Made by a program: the position numbers and the translations under genes. From positions 1 through 64,000 of the forward strand of contig WTXI01000119.1 in the NCBI GenBank assembly GCA_022376515.1: a stretch of DNA of 64,000 nt. Reading direction: 5' to 3'. The notes under the pieces were generated by a model. The model did no database searches. It saw only the letters and a program-made list of their open reading frames with translations, and had not been told where the DNA came from. Every line of letters starts with the position of its first letter. Positions within the stretch are counted from its first letter, which is position 1. This document shows positions 21,740 through 33,639 of this stretch, in pieces. This DNA comes from Lactifluus volemus (taxonomy: Eukaryota; Basidiomycota; Agaricomycetes; Russulales; Russulaceae).

Positions 21740-23115
21740 ATGTTGACATCGGCTATACTTACGATCTTGTCGCTCTTTTCTGCCCAAGTACTTGCTCAGG
21801 TCTACTATCCCGATTGCACAGAATCGGGGTATGGATGGGTTCGGCTATACCATTTTGTTTCCCTATCATTTACTGATCGTTTGTCCTAGACATTCAACTC
21901 GATTGGTCAAAGTCCGTGTGGAGTCGCAGCATTTTTATTCTCAACTTGTAACGGGGGCTGTCAGTCATCTTTCTCGTCCACCACATCCCATCCTCACCTC
22001 GCACAGCGTTTGCACTCCAGCCCCTTCCACAGGGATACATGTACACTGGTCCTACCTCTCACAACGCTACGTGCGGGTGCAGCACAGTCCTATATTCCGT
22101 CCTTGCTGCATGCGGCGCATGCCAGGGAAATACGTGGTATACGTATGTCTCAAACCCACCTTTTGCCTTCTGGGCCTATCTCTTCTTAGTTGGAATGATT
22201 TTTCGACAAACTGCACAAGTGGAAAGGTGTCTGCCTCATCGTGAGTCGATCGTTTTCATGAGAGGTTTCTTGGTCCTGAAGGAGACTATTCCCTCAGTTT
22301 CCCTAATCCTGTTCCTGCTGGAATACGCGTGCCTCATTGGGCGCTTATTGATGTCACAGTTCGTCACTCATCTTTCGCCGTCGCTGCGTACTGACCGTAT
22401 ATCACAGATTGAGGGCACCTGGGATCCCACTCAATCGTATAATGCCGGTGGTATGAACACTCTCCTTTCTCCGTCACTCAGTCATACTCAATTAAAAGGC
22501 TCCCCTTTTCAGGTCTTCCTGAAGCACCTCCTGGCGCGATCATCGACCGCGGGACTTGGATATCGACATCCTCTGTCATTCCATCTTCCACAGTCACGGT
22601 CTCTACTTCCTCTTCCACCTCATCCGCTTCGTCCAGTACCGGAGGCTCTTCTAAAGTGGGTGTCATCGCGGGGGGTGTTGCCGGTGGTCTTATAGCAGTC
22701 TCTGCGGCCGCTCTTATATTATTTTTCTTGTGGCGAAGAAGATCCCAGCTGGGGCAGCACACTGCCGCTGTGTACGGTGGTACCCCACAGCCGGTCATGG
22801 GGCAAGTCCAGTCTCCACCACCTGATGACGGAGCGTCTATGCCGCCATCCTTGCCTACGGCGCCTACCACACCGATCAGGCTTTACGTGCGCGATTCTAT
22901 GTCTTTGTCGCAGAGCCTATGTGCTCATATTTTCCCTGTTTTCTCTATATGCATAGGACCCGAATGACCCAACTACGTTCCCTGGGTACCAAGGTACAGT
23001 TCCCGCCCCCGTTGTAGGGGTCTATACAGACGTACCGAATATATACACTGGAAGCACCCTGGCCAGCACTCAAACGTCACGGCAACTGGGATACCATGGC
23101 TTGCCCACTGTTTGA
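21740..23115 (+). CDS. Array copy 3 (group I): cysteine-rich type I membrane protein, 330 aa
   Basis: Eight exons splice cleanly; exon 7 is 22,513-22,886 and exon 8 is 22,957-23,115. The product has a 20-residue signal peptide, the eight-cysteine ectodomain with CGCSTVLYSVLAACGACQG, a shorter Ser/Thr stalk than copy 1, a transmembrane helix (AGGVAGGLIAVSAAALILFF) followed by LWRRRSQ, and a complete tail ending HGLPTV. It appears fully functional at sequence level. The closest relatives are copies 1, 2 and 6. Confidence 0.85.
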
Positions 23116-24269
23116 TGTCGTCACTCGCCTTGCATTGAATTAACGTAAGATCTCAATGGATCACATCTTTCTTTTTTAGTCTTTGCCTCTCGGGTCGTGG
23201 ATGTATGCAGTGGTGAGGCTTTTGGGTAGGCTGTCAAGCTGACTGCTCAACCCCAGCTTTCTGTACTGTATACACAGCCTTATGCTAACTTACTTTCTTG
23301 GGCGAATTGACCCCCTCATGTCGCGGTTATTTAACAATATACAGAAAGTCTAGCTGCGCGTACATTCTATTGATTGTTGAGAACAGTCCGTAGTCTGTAG
23401 CTGGGAAACGTTTCGACCGATCACTGACACAGATTGGCCTCAGAATCCTCACCCCGATGCGCTGCTGCCAGAGACAATATGGCATATGCATCTCTCACAC
23501 TGGATACCACGTCACAGTATAAGTTACAAAATAGATGCTCCATATTATGTCGTTTCGTATATGTAGTTCGAACAGTATGAACGGCAGTAGTTTTCGACGA
23601 GTTGTGACACACTGCACTCACCTCAGTATTACCCAACGATGCAGTGAGTATTTGATACTTTACCTGATTTGGCTCGAACATATCTAGTGATTGTAGTCGT
23701 TATTTATAACACAGAGTAGCAACAATCCATGTAGCGGTAATGTACTGCATGCCAGTGACTCGGACAGGTCAACTAAAATGCGTAGCCCCAGCCGTGACTC
23801 AAATGAGTGTCACTATGTCACACACGCAATGTCACACACCGGCACGCGAAATTGAACTCGTGACTTTTGCTGGTGAGTTGCCACTGGCAAGCAAGTGTAA
23901 CTCGATGCTAACAGTAAGTTCAGTAGAGATTTTCAACCTCCATCAGCGACATCGCCATCGTACAGCAGGTCGAGCAAGAGCAGTTTGTCCCCTAGTATCT
24001 CCTGTACTGGTAATCAGCGAGACTGACGGTGACAGCGCCACTACGAGTACGTTCCCCGGGCCAGACCGGGCTCAGGCTGTCACAGGATCTTATGGACTAA
24101 CTGACATTGCCAGTGGTGCTAAGGCGTTACATGGGCAAAGCAAAGCGTCCCTCTCACTGAATTGAAATACTACGCTGCATTTATATAAGGCTGTCAATGA
24201 ACGAATCACCTCCGTGACATCCCTTTCCAGTGTCCTGCTAGTATCACCGGCTCGTTTAGTCCCTTACAA
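23116..24269. other. Array spacer and 5' region of copy 4
   Basis: Standard 3' flank, then the spacer (TTGGGCGAATTGA, GTTGAGAACAGTCC), then upstream GTCACAC motifs near 23,820 and TATA box TATATAA at 24,182-24,188. No gene is seen. Confidence 0.55.
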
Positions 24270-25092
24270 ATGTCAACATCGGCTGTACTTACGATCTTGT
24301 CGCTCTTTACTGCCCATGTGCTTGCTGATATCAGCTCTCCCCCTTGCACCGTGTCGTCGTCGGGATGGGTCGGCTAAACCAATTTGTTTCCCTATCATTT
24401 ACTGATCGTTTGTCCTAGACATTCAACTCTATTGGTCAAAATCCGTGTACAGTCGCAGCATTTCTCCAGTCAACGTGTTACCAGGACTGTCAGTCGTCTT
24501 TCTCATGCGTCACATACCATCCTCACCTCGCACAGCGTTTGCCATCGGGGCCCTCCCACAGGGATACGAGTACGCCGGCCCTGACGCTCATGAAAACACC
24601 ACGTGCAAGTGCAGCATAGTTGTATATTCCCTCTTGAGTGCATGCGACGCGTGCCAGGGATCAGGGTGGCTCAGGTACGTCTCACACCCACCCCTCGCCT
24701 TCTGGGCTTATCTCATTGTAGGTGGTATGATTATTCGACCAATTGCACAACTGGAGAGCCGTCTGCTTCGTCGTAAGTCGACCGTTGTGGTAAGAGGCTT
24801 CCTGGGCCTGACAGAGAATATTATCTCAGTTTCCCTAATTTTGTCCCAGACGGAAGACGTGTGCCCCATTGGGCGCTTATTGACGTCACAGTTCGTCATC
24901 TTTCGTCGTCGCTGCAATACTGACCGTATATTCCAGGTTGAGGGCACCTGGGATCCCGAACAATCGTATGCTGTCAGTGGTAGGAACACTCCTTTCTCCG
25001 TCACTCAGCCACATTCAAGTGGTACGCTCCCCTTTTCAGATCTTCCTGAGGTACCTCCTGGCGCGATCATCAACAGCGGGACTTGGAAATAG
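24270..25092 (+). CDS. Array copy 4 (group I, secreted form), 171 aa
   Basis: Signal peptide and the complete eight-cysteine ectodomain splice as in other copies. Exon 7 ends after 17 codons at TAG (25,090-25,092) in the context GTWK-stop. Paralogs have TCG at the stop position, so this is a point nonsense change. The sequence homologous to stalk, transmembrane helix and tail is then absent: similarity stops about 40 bp later and unrelated sequence follows. The product should be a soluble secreted protein. Intron 1 begins GTCGGC with one base fewer than in other copies, which does no harm inside an intron. Copy 7 shares the same stop and the same downstream sequence. Confidence 0.75.
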
Positions 25093-26187
25093 ACATCCTT
25101 TGTCGTTCCATCTTCCCTAGTGTAAGGTCAGCCAAGTGGCTGGCCTCGAAACCTCGATTCATATGCACTTTCCTCTATCCCTCTGTTTTCGCCGTGATTT
25201 CTGGATGATTCTCAAGATTCCTGGCTTGCCGCTCAGCCCCTGTCTTCTCTATGAAAGGACCACGATCCCCTTGGCCGCGAAGCGTTTATACGTCGGCCAA
25301 AGATCCCTCATCGCGTTGCACGACTTTTCTCTTTTTTTTTTTTTTCGCTTGGTACGGTAATTTCTGCTCTGTTCTTGTGTTTCCAGTCTCAGGCTGTGAG
25401 CTGTGCCTTGCGCCACCCAAACTTTAGTCTGACGGACTAATGATCTCTAGACGAGATCGCGAAGCTTTCTGAAGGTGCACGCAACTTCGGAGATTGCTAA
25501 CGTTCATCGATTCATCCTTGCCTTACAACTTAGTCTTCCCAATTTTCTTTTTTCCTTTCATACTAGAGAGCCTCGTTCACCACCACGTCACTTCCGATGC
25601 CTTTACTTACCTTCTCCGAGCCTGGGTCAAGCATATCTAGTTGTCACTTATCACACAGGGGTAGATATGCATAATACAGTCTATTGCCCAACGACTTGAA
25701 CTGAATCGTTACTTGTTACGCAAGATTTATTTACGATTTCTATGCTTATTTATGTTGCATGTTTATCAGGCCTTCTTAATTGTTTCCTAGGGGAATGCGA
25801 ACTGCGTGACTGAGGCTACTGCGCGCTAAAATAAGCTGAGGGTAAATCACCTGACACTTAGCACTTAGTTTCGGCAGATAGCGAATAAGTTAGTTACCGA
25901 GAACAAAAGTGCTTTTCCAAAATAAACGTCGTGACAAGGTAAGTGGTAAAGACCTGATGTATGCACAATCAGTGCCACTACTAGTACATCCACAGGCCCC
26001 GGAGATCGGACTGTCAACGACGATTTTATCGACAAACTCGTCAGGCCTTCCATCGAAATCGATAATGCAAAGTGTGCCTGTACCTGAATCTTAATATTTC
26101 TGCATTTATACTGTAACAAGGCTGCCAATGAACACATCACTTCCTTCGTGGCCCTTCCACGTCCCACGCACATTTCATACCTCATAA
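25093..26187. other. Spacer after copy 4 and 5' region of copy 5
   Basis: About 25,120-25,770 is non-array sequence shared with the region after copy 7 (about 31,450-32,059), including TTCGCCGTGATTTCTGGATG and CGGAGATTGCTAACGTTCAT. The copy 5 upstream region follows, with a weak TATA-like TTTATACTG at about 26,105. No gene is seen. Confidence 0.5.
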
Positions 26188-27050
26188 ATGTCGATATTCG
26201 CTGTATTTACGACCTTGTCGTTCTTTTCTCGTCACGCACTTTCTCAGTTCTTAAAGTCCTCTGCCATTTGCACCTTGGCATCGTTCGACTGGGTGCGGCT
26301 AAACAGTTTTCCGTTGTCCTCCCATTCACTTATCCTACATACAAGACATATAACTCGATGGATCAGAGTCCGTGCGAAGTCACAGCGGCTTTAGGAACCC
26401 GTGTTATGATTGTCAGTCATCTCTATCGTGTACCTCCTCCTCATCCTTACCTCACACAGCGAGTCCCATCCCGGCCATCCCGCCGGGATATTCGTACAGT
26501 GGTCCTCGCGTCAACGACGGCATCACGTGCAAGTGCAGCACTGTCGTATATTCCCTCTTGAGTGCGTGCGCGGCATGTCAGGGAGGATCATGGATATCGC
26601 AAGTCCCACATCAACCCTTCGCTTACCGGACTTATATCTTTTTAGATGGTCTAATTATATCCAAAACTGCTCAGGTAGTGATCTTTCCAGACCGTAAGTT
26701 GCTTTTGTGACAAGAGGATTCGTGGCTCTGACAGAGAGACTTGCTCCCAGTTACGTTTTCGCCATTCCTAGTGGAACTTCTGTACCCTACTGGGCGCGCA
26801 TCGATATCACGGTTCGTTGGCTCATCTTTCGTCTTCGTGGCATGCTGATTATGTATCCTAGGTCAAGGGCACCTGGGATCCAGATGAATCGCGTGCCGTC
26901 GGAGGTTGGAACACTCTTTTGTATCCGTCACTTGGTCGTCTTACGCCCCTCTTTCCTTTTCAGATACTCCTGAAGCCGGTCCTGGCGCGGTGATCAACAC
27001 TCCCTCTGCCTCTGCCATCCTGTCTTCCTCATCCAAGGCTACCCACTCGC
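26188..27050 (+). pseudogene. Array copy 5 (group II), 5' half of a split gene
   Basis: The signal peptide MSIFAVFTTLSFFSRHALSQ and exons 1-6 of a group II gene are recognisable, including CKCSTVVYSLLSACAACQGG and the KGTWDPDESRAVGG-type block. Exon 2 is about 8 bp short and out of phase with exon 3, so it carries a frameshift. Exon 7 stops in the stalk at 27,050, where a 5-kb block begins. The missing 3' part lies at 32,061-32,570. It was probably already inactive, or became so after the split. Confidence 0.8.
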
Positions 27051-27925
27051 TGTTGAATAGCTTAATGGACATTGTCAACTTGAATGAGAAGAACGAATTG
27101 AGCCTCCTCTCCCCACACTCATCCGATATCATCACCACACACGCTGCGGCACACACCCCTCTCTGGCCCTAGCTTCACCAGCACTAGAAGTGACTATGTA
27201 ACCCATACTAGTAGCACAAGTCCCATTACGGTTTTCCTGATGCTAGATGAGAAGGGATCACTGCCATGTGGCAATATGCCGCAACATAATGCGAGTCACT
27301 CCGACTCACTGGCAATTATGGGCCTTATGACCATCGATAGCCACTGGCAGTGGGCTACTACTAGTATTTCACTTGTGACGAGAGAAGAAATAGAGTTGAA
27401 AGAATAAGGAGGGACATTATCGTGCCCACATAGGTTTAATACGAAGCAGATGACTTAGCAGTTACAGTTAGGTCAACTGTGACGCCCAACTATGACTCAA
27501 AGTGTGCATCACGTGTCACACACGCAATGTCACACTCTGAAGCTCTAAAGATCTGAAGCTCTGAAGTTGCGAGTGGAGTTGCCGCTGGAGTTGCCGCTGG
27601 CAAGTGTGACTCAATGTTATGAGTAGTAGAGGTCTCTATCAGCGACATGGCCATCGTAAAACAGGTCGAGCAAGGACAGTCGGTCCTCTATCTCCTGTCA
27701 GCGCCACTACTAGTACATTCCCCAGACTGGGTTTACGCCGTCACACCGACTCTACCATCTTATACACCGCCAGGGTTGTCCAGGCGTTCCATCGACAAAG
27801 CAAAGCGTTCCTGAAACTGAATTGAAATTCTTTTGCTTCGTTTATATAAGGCTGTCAATGAACGAGGCACCTCCGTGACCCCTGCCAATGTCCTGCTAGA
27901 ATCACGCATGTTTGGTCGCTTACAA

Positions 27926-29343
27926 ATGTTGACATCGGCTATACTTACGATCTTGTCGCTCTTTTCTGCCCAAGTACTTGCTCAGGTCTACTATCCCGAT
28001 TGTACCGAATCGGGGTATGGATGGGTTCGGCTATACCATTTTGTTTCCCTATCATTTACTGATCGTTTGTCCTAGACGGTCAACTCGATTGGTCAAAGTC
28101 CGTGTGAAGTCGCAACATTTTTACTGTCAACTTGTAACGGGGCTGTTAGTCATCTTTCTCGTCCACCACATCCCATCCTCACCTCGCACAGCATGGGCAC
28201 TCCAGCCCCTTCCACAGGGATACGCGTACAGTGGTCCTAACTCTCACAATGCCACGCTTGGTGCCACGTGCTTGTGCAGCACAGTCCAATATTCCCTTCT
28301 TGGTGCATGCGACGCGTGCCAGGGAGATCCTTGGTTTACGTATGTCTCAAACCCACCTTTTGCCTTCTGGGCCTATCTCTTTTTAGTTGGAAAGATTTTT
28401 CGACAAACTGCACAAGTGGAAAGGTGTCTACCTCATCGTGAGTCGGTCTATGTTATGAGAGGTTTCTTGGTCCTGAAGGAGAATATTCTCTTAGTTTCCC
28501 TAATCCTGTTCCTGCTGGAATACGCGTGCCTCATTGGGCGCTTATTGATGTCACAGTTCGTCACTTATCTCTCGTCATTGCTGCATACTGACCGTATATC
28601 CCAGATTGAGGGCACCTGGGATTCCAATCAATCGTATACTGCCGGTGGTGTGAACACCCCTTTCTCCGTCACTCAGTCATATTCAATTAAAAGGCTCCCC
28701 TTTTCAGGTCTTCCTGAAGCACCTCCTGGCGTGATCATCGACCGCGGGACTTGGATATCGACATCCTCTGTCGTTTCATCTTCAACAGTCACGGCCTCTA
28801 CTTCCTCTTCCACCTCGTCTTCCCAATCGGCGGTCACTTCCACCTCATCCTCTTCGTCCAGTACCGGAGGCTCTTCTAAAGTCGGTGCTATCGCAGGGGG
28901 TGTCGCCGGTGGTCTTGTAGCAGTCTCTGCGGCTGCTCTTGTCATATTTTTCTTCTTGTGGCGAAGAAGATCCCAACTGGGGCAGCACACTGCCGCTGTG
29001 TACGGTGGTACCCCACAGCCGGTCATGGAGCAAGTCCAGTCTCCACCATCTGATGATGGAGCATTTGTGCCGCCATCCCTGCATACCACGCCTACCATAC
29101 CGATCAGGCTTTACGTGCGCGATTCTGTGTCTTTGTCGCAGAGCCTATGTGCTCATATTTTCCCTGTTTTCTCTATGTGCATAGGACCCGAATGACCCAA
29201 CCACGTTCCCTGGGTACCAAGGTACAGTTCCCGCTCCCGCCGCAGGGGTCTATACCGAAGTACCCAATATGTACACCGGAAGCACCGTGGTCAGCACTCA
29301 AACGTCACGGCAACTGGGATATCATGGCTTGCCCACTGTTTGA
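27926..29343 (+). pseudogene. Array copy 6 (group I), single-base frameshift in exon 2
   Basis: This is nearly identical to copy 1 across all exons and introns, with stalk, transmembrane helix (AGGVAGGLVAVSAAALVIFF) and full tail. At the end of exon 2 it has four G where copy 1 has five (around 28,139-28,142). The exon then ends in phase 0 while exon 3 needs phase 1, so the downstream frame is lost unless another donor is used. Exon 3 carries an in-frame 12-bp insertion. TATA box TATATAA is at 27,843-27,849. A sequencing error at this G run is possible. Confidence 0.7.
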
Positions 29344-30600
29344 TGTCGTCACTCGCCCTGCATTGAGTTATCGTAAGATTTTAATGGATCACATCTTTCT
29401 TTTTTGGTCTTTGCCTCTCGGGTCGTGGATGTATGCAGTAGTGAGGCTTTTGGATAGGCTGTCACGCTGACTGCTCAACTCCAGCTTTCTGTACTGTGTA
29501 CACAGCCCTATGCTAACTTACTTACTTTCTTGGGCGAATTGATCCCCTCATGTCGCGGTTATTTAACAATATACAGCGAGTCTGGCTGCGCGTACATCCT
29601 ATTGATTGTTGAGAACAGGAACAGTCCGTAGTCCGTAGCTGGGAAACGTTTCGACTGATCACTGACACAGACTGGCCTCAGAACTCTCACCCAGTTGCGC
29701 TCCTGCGAGCACGTCGCGGCCCGGGTGCCACTGATAAACACAGAACAGTAGGTCTTGTTAAGACACGGTCCGCGCATCACTGGCATTGTGATCAGAGACA
29801 ATATGCCATATGCATCTCTCACACTGGATAGCACGTCACAATACAAGTTACAAAATAGATGCTCCATATTATGTCATTTCGTATATACAGTTTCGACAGT
29901 ATACACGGCAGTAGTTCTCGACACGCCTTGCGAGTTGCGACACTCATTTCAGTATTATCAACGATGCAGTGAGTATTTGATACTTTACCTAGTTTGACTC
30001 AAGCATATCTAGTGATTTTAGTCGTTATTTTGACACAGGGTACCAATAATCCATGTAGCGGTGTTGCATTGTTCTTCAGTAATTACTGCATGACTACTAG
30101 TACAGTCAACTAAAATGCGTAGTCCAACCGTGACCGTGAGTCAAAAGAGTGTCACATAGTCCCACGCAGCGATGTCACACACTGGCACGCGAATTGTCCT
30201 TTGCTGGTGAGTTGCCACTGGCAAGTGTGACTCGATGCTAAGAGTAAGTTCAGTAAAGACCTTCAACCTCCATCAGCGACATCGCCATCGTCAAGCAGGT
30301 CGAACAAGGACAGTCGCTCCGCTATCTCCTGTACTGGTAATCAGCGAGACAGACAGTGACAGCGCCACTACTAGCACGTTCCCCGGGCCTAGACCGGGCT
30401 CAGGCTGTCAGAGGATCTTATGGACAAATTGACATTCCCAGTGGTGCCAAGACGTTCCATAGACAAAGCAAAGTGTTCCTGTCACTGAATTGAAATAATA
30501 CGCTGCATTTATATAAGACCGCTGTCAATGAACGAATCACTTCCGTGACATTCCTTTCCAGTGTCCTGCTAGTATCACCGGCTCGTTTAGTCCCTTACAA
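29344..30600. other. Array spacer and 5' region of copy 7
   Basis: Homologous along its length to the spacer between copies 3 and 4. TATA box TATATAA is at 30,510-30,516. No gene is seen. Confidence 0.55.
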
Positions 30601-31426
30601 ATGTCAACATCGGCTGTACTTACGATCTTGTCGCTCTTTACTGCCCATGTGCTTGCTGATATCAGCTCTCCCCCTTGCACCGTGTCGTCGTCGGGATGGG
30701 TCGGCTAAACCAATTTGTTTCCCTATCATTTACTGATCGTTTGTCCTAGACATTCAACTCGATTGGTCAAAATCCGTGTACAGTCGCAGCATTTCTCCAG
30801 TCAACGTGTTACCAGGACTGTCAGTCGTCTTTCTCATGCGTCACATACCATCCTCACCTCGCACAGCGTTTGCCATCGGGGCCCTCCCGCAGGGAGCCGA
30901 GTACGCTGGCCCTTCCGCTCATGAAAACACCACGTGCAAGTGCAGCACAGTTGTATATTCCCTCTTGAGTGCATGCGACGCGTGCCAGGGATCAGGGTGG
31001 CTCAGGTACGTCTCACACCTACCCCTCGCCTTCTGGGCTTATCTCATTGTAGGTGGTATGATTATTCGACCAATTGCACAACTGGAGAGCCGTCTGCTTC
31101 GTCGTGAGTCGACCGTTGTGGTAAGAGGATTCCTGGCCCTGACAGAGAATATTATCTCAGTTTCGTTAATCCTGTCCCTCAAGGAACCCGTGTGCCCTAT
31201 TGGGCGCTTATTGACGTCACAGTTTGTCATTCATCTTTCGTCGTCGCTGCATACTGACCGTATATCGCAGGTTCAGGGTACCTGGAATTCCAGTCAATCG
31301 TATGCTGTCGGTGGTAGGAACGCTTCTTTCTCCGTCACTCAGCCACATTCAAGTAGTACGCTCCCCTTTTCAGATCGTCCTGAGGTACCTCCTGGCGCGA
31401 TCATCAACAGCGGGACTTGGAAATAG
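30601..31426 (+). CDS. Array copy 7 (group I, secreted form), 171 aa
   Basis: A close duplicate of copy 4, with the same shortened intron 1 donor (GTCGGC), the same eight-cysteine ectodomain and the same GTWK-stop (31,424-31,426). It lacks stalk, transmembrane helix and tail. The open frame has been kept since duplication despite substitutions (for example GAEYAGPSAHENTT against GYEYAGPDAHENTT), which hints at selection on the secreted form. It lies inside the inserted 5-kb block. Confidence 0.75.
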
Positions 31427-32060
31427 ACATCCCTTGTCGTTCCATCTTCCCTAGTGTAAGGTCAGCCAAGTGGCTGGACTCGAAACCTCCATTCATATGC
31501 ACTTTCCTCTATCCCTCTGTTTTCGCCGTGATTTCTGGATGATTCTCAAGATTCCTATGAAAGGACCACGATCGCCTTTGCGCGAAGCATTTACACCTCG
31601 GCCAAAGATCCGTCATCTGCAGCCTCCTTTTTTCGCTCGGTACGGTAATTTCTGCTCTGTTCTTGTGTTTGCTGTGAGCTGTGCCTTGCGCCACACCCAA
31701 ACTTTAGTCTGACGGACTAATGATCTCTAGAAGAGATCGCGAGCATCCTCTGAAGCTTTCTGAAGGTGCACGCAACTTCGGAGATTGCTAACGTTCATCG
31801 ATTCATCCTTGCCTTACAACTTAGTCTTCCCAATTTTCTTTTGTCCTTTCATACCAGAGAGCCTCGTTCACCTTCTTTTCATCACCGCCTCACTTCCGAT
31901 GCCTTTACTTATCTTCTCCGAGCCTGAGTCAAGCATATCTAGTTGTCACTTATCACACAGGGTAGATATGCATAATACAGTCTATTGCCCAACGACTTGG
32001 ACTGAATCGTTACTTATCACGCAAGATTTATTTACGATCTCTATGCTTATTTATGTTGCG
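31427..32060. other. Spacer after copy 7 (duplicate of 25,093-25,767)
   Basis: Same non-array sequence as after copy 4, with small deletions. It ends at TTATTTATGTTGC, where the interrupted copy 5 resumes. No gene is seen. Confidence 0.55.
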
Positions 32061-32570
32061 CTACCCACTCGCCCACTGCCACCTCATCCAAGTCCGGAGG
32101 CTCTTCCTCTAATGTGGGTGCCATCGCGGGGGCATCGTCGGTGGTGTTGTAGTAATCTCTGCGATCGCTTCTATCTTTTTCATCTTGGGGCGAAGAAAGC
32201 GCCGGCTGGGTTCGCCCACCGCACCCGTGTTCGATCCTACCCCACAGCCGTTGATGGATGAAGTCCGGCCTCAATCATCCGATGGCGGACCATTTGTGAC
32301 GCCACCCTTGCCTGAGACTCGCGCCCCAGCAATCAGGATTTACGTGCGTGTTTCTTTGTCTTTGTCGCAGACCCGTGCATGATCTCATGTTCCCCCTCGT
32401 TTCTATATTCGCAGGACCCGGAAGATCCATCCACGTTCCCCTGGAACCAAGGAACTGATCCTGTGCTAAGGGCCGACACCCAGGTACCCGCACCGTCCAA
32501 CACTGGAGACACCCTAGCCAACATGGCAACTTCACCACCACCGGCATACAGTGGCTTGCCCACTGTTTGA
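32061..32570 (+). pseudogene. Array copy 5, 3' half (stalk, transmembrane, tail)
   Basis: Starts in mid-stalk (THSPTATSSKSGGSSSNVGA) and continues through the transmembrane segment, RKRRLG stop-transfer, the group II tail and the last exon, ending GLPTV-stop at 32,570. One G is missing in the glycine-rich run (about 32,129-32,134), which shifts the frame to a stop within the transmembrane segment. Intron 7 and exon 8 otherwise look normal. Confidence 0.8.
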
Positions 32571-33639
32571 TATCGTCACTCATCTTGTTTTGAATTGTAA
32601 GGTTTGATTTGATCACATCTTTCGTATTCGGTCTTGGCCTCGCGGGTCGTGGATGTATGCGGTAGTGAGGCTTTTCATGTGGACACATATCCTCTATGCT
32701 AACTTACTTTTTGGGCAACTCGGAATTGACTACCTCAGGGTTGCGGTTATTTAACTACATACAGACTGTCCGAGAAAGTGCGTGTACTGGCGTACATCCC
32801 ATTGATTATTGAAAACAGTCCGGAAATCTGTAGTTGGGCAGTACTTCGACAGATCACTTGGCCTCAGAACCCTCACGGTGATGCGCTGCTGCCAGCACGT
32901 CACATGTACTAGGCCGTCTTCAATTGACCGCACGTCAGTACGATCAGAGACAATAGGTCTTATGCATCTCTCACACAAGATACCATGTTATGATACAAGT
33001 TATTGAATGGACGTTTTATATGTCGTTTCGTCTATGTCGTTTGGATAGTATGAAAGCCGTCTGTTGCCAAGGAGAAGTGAGTATCTGCTCATGTGATACT
33101 TTGCCTGATTTGGCTCATCTATATCTAGTCGTCGCTACACTAGTACAGATGGTAGATAAGTAGACTGTAGATAGTCTATTGTCCAAGGACTGAATTGTCG
33201 CTTATCACACCGATCTATCTACAATCACTGCGTTATTCTATGCTGTATTTACAAGGCCTTTCTGAATAGAGCCGATGTGGACGGGTAGCAAACGTCACCG
33301 ACACCTCCGAGTCGAGGGAAACCCGAGCTGGATAATGGCGATTGTTCCCACTGAGCTACTGTGTTGTCTAGGTAGGCCTATCCAGGTCCACGCACATTTC
33401 CTGATGCAAAACATCCACAGCCCGCCGAGACCCCGGGGACTGTCAACGTTGACTCAACGAGGACTTTATCGAGAAACCGACAATTGGTTCAGGCATGCAA
33501 TATCGATAACGCAGTGTGCCTGTACCTGAATCTTAATTTTCCTGCATTTACCGTATAATAAGGCTGCCAATTGAACGAACAGATCACTTCCTCCGTGGCC
33601 TTGCCGCCGTGGCGTCCTATGCACATTGACACCTCACAA
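32571..33639. other. Array spacer and 5' region of copy 8
   Basis: Standard group II 3' flank and spacer blocks. An AT-rich TATA-like TATAATAA is at 33,554-33,561. No gene is seen. Confidence 0.5.

Larger units (their letters stand above)
27038..32072. repeat. Inserted 5-kb duplicated array block with 13-bp flanking direct repeat
   Basis: GCTACCCACTCGC occurs at 27,038-27,050 and at 32,060-32,072. Sequence left of the first and right of the second are adjacent parts of one group II stalk-encoding exon. The block between them holds copy 6 (most like copy 1), copy 7 (most like copy 4) and their spacers. Its start (TTGAATAGCTTAATGGACAT) matches the sequence upstream of copy 3 at about 21,050. 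Its end matches the sequence downstream of copy 4 at about 25,767. A target duplication this size suggests insertion of a linear or circular segment at a staggered break. Confidence 0.85.

Noticed and set aside
27978..29195. A 405-codon open frame through copy 6
   Set aside because: It arises by reading through introns after the one-base deletion; the aligned paralogs show seven introns here.
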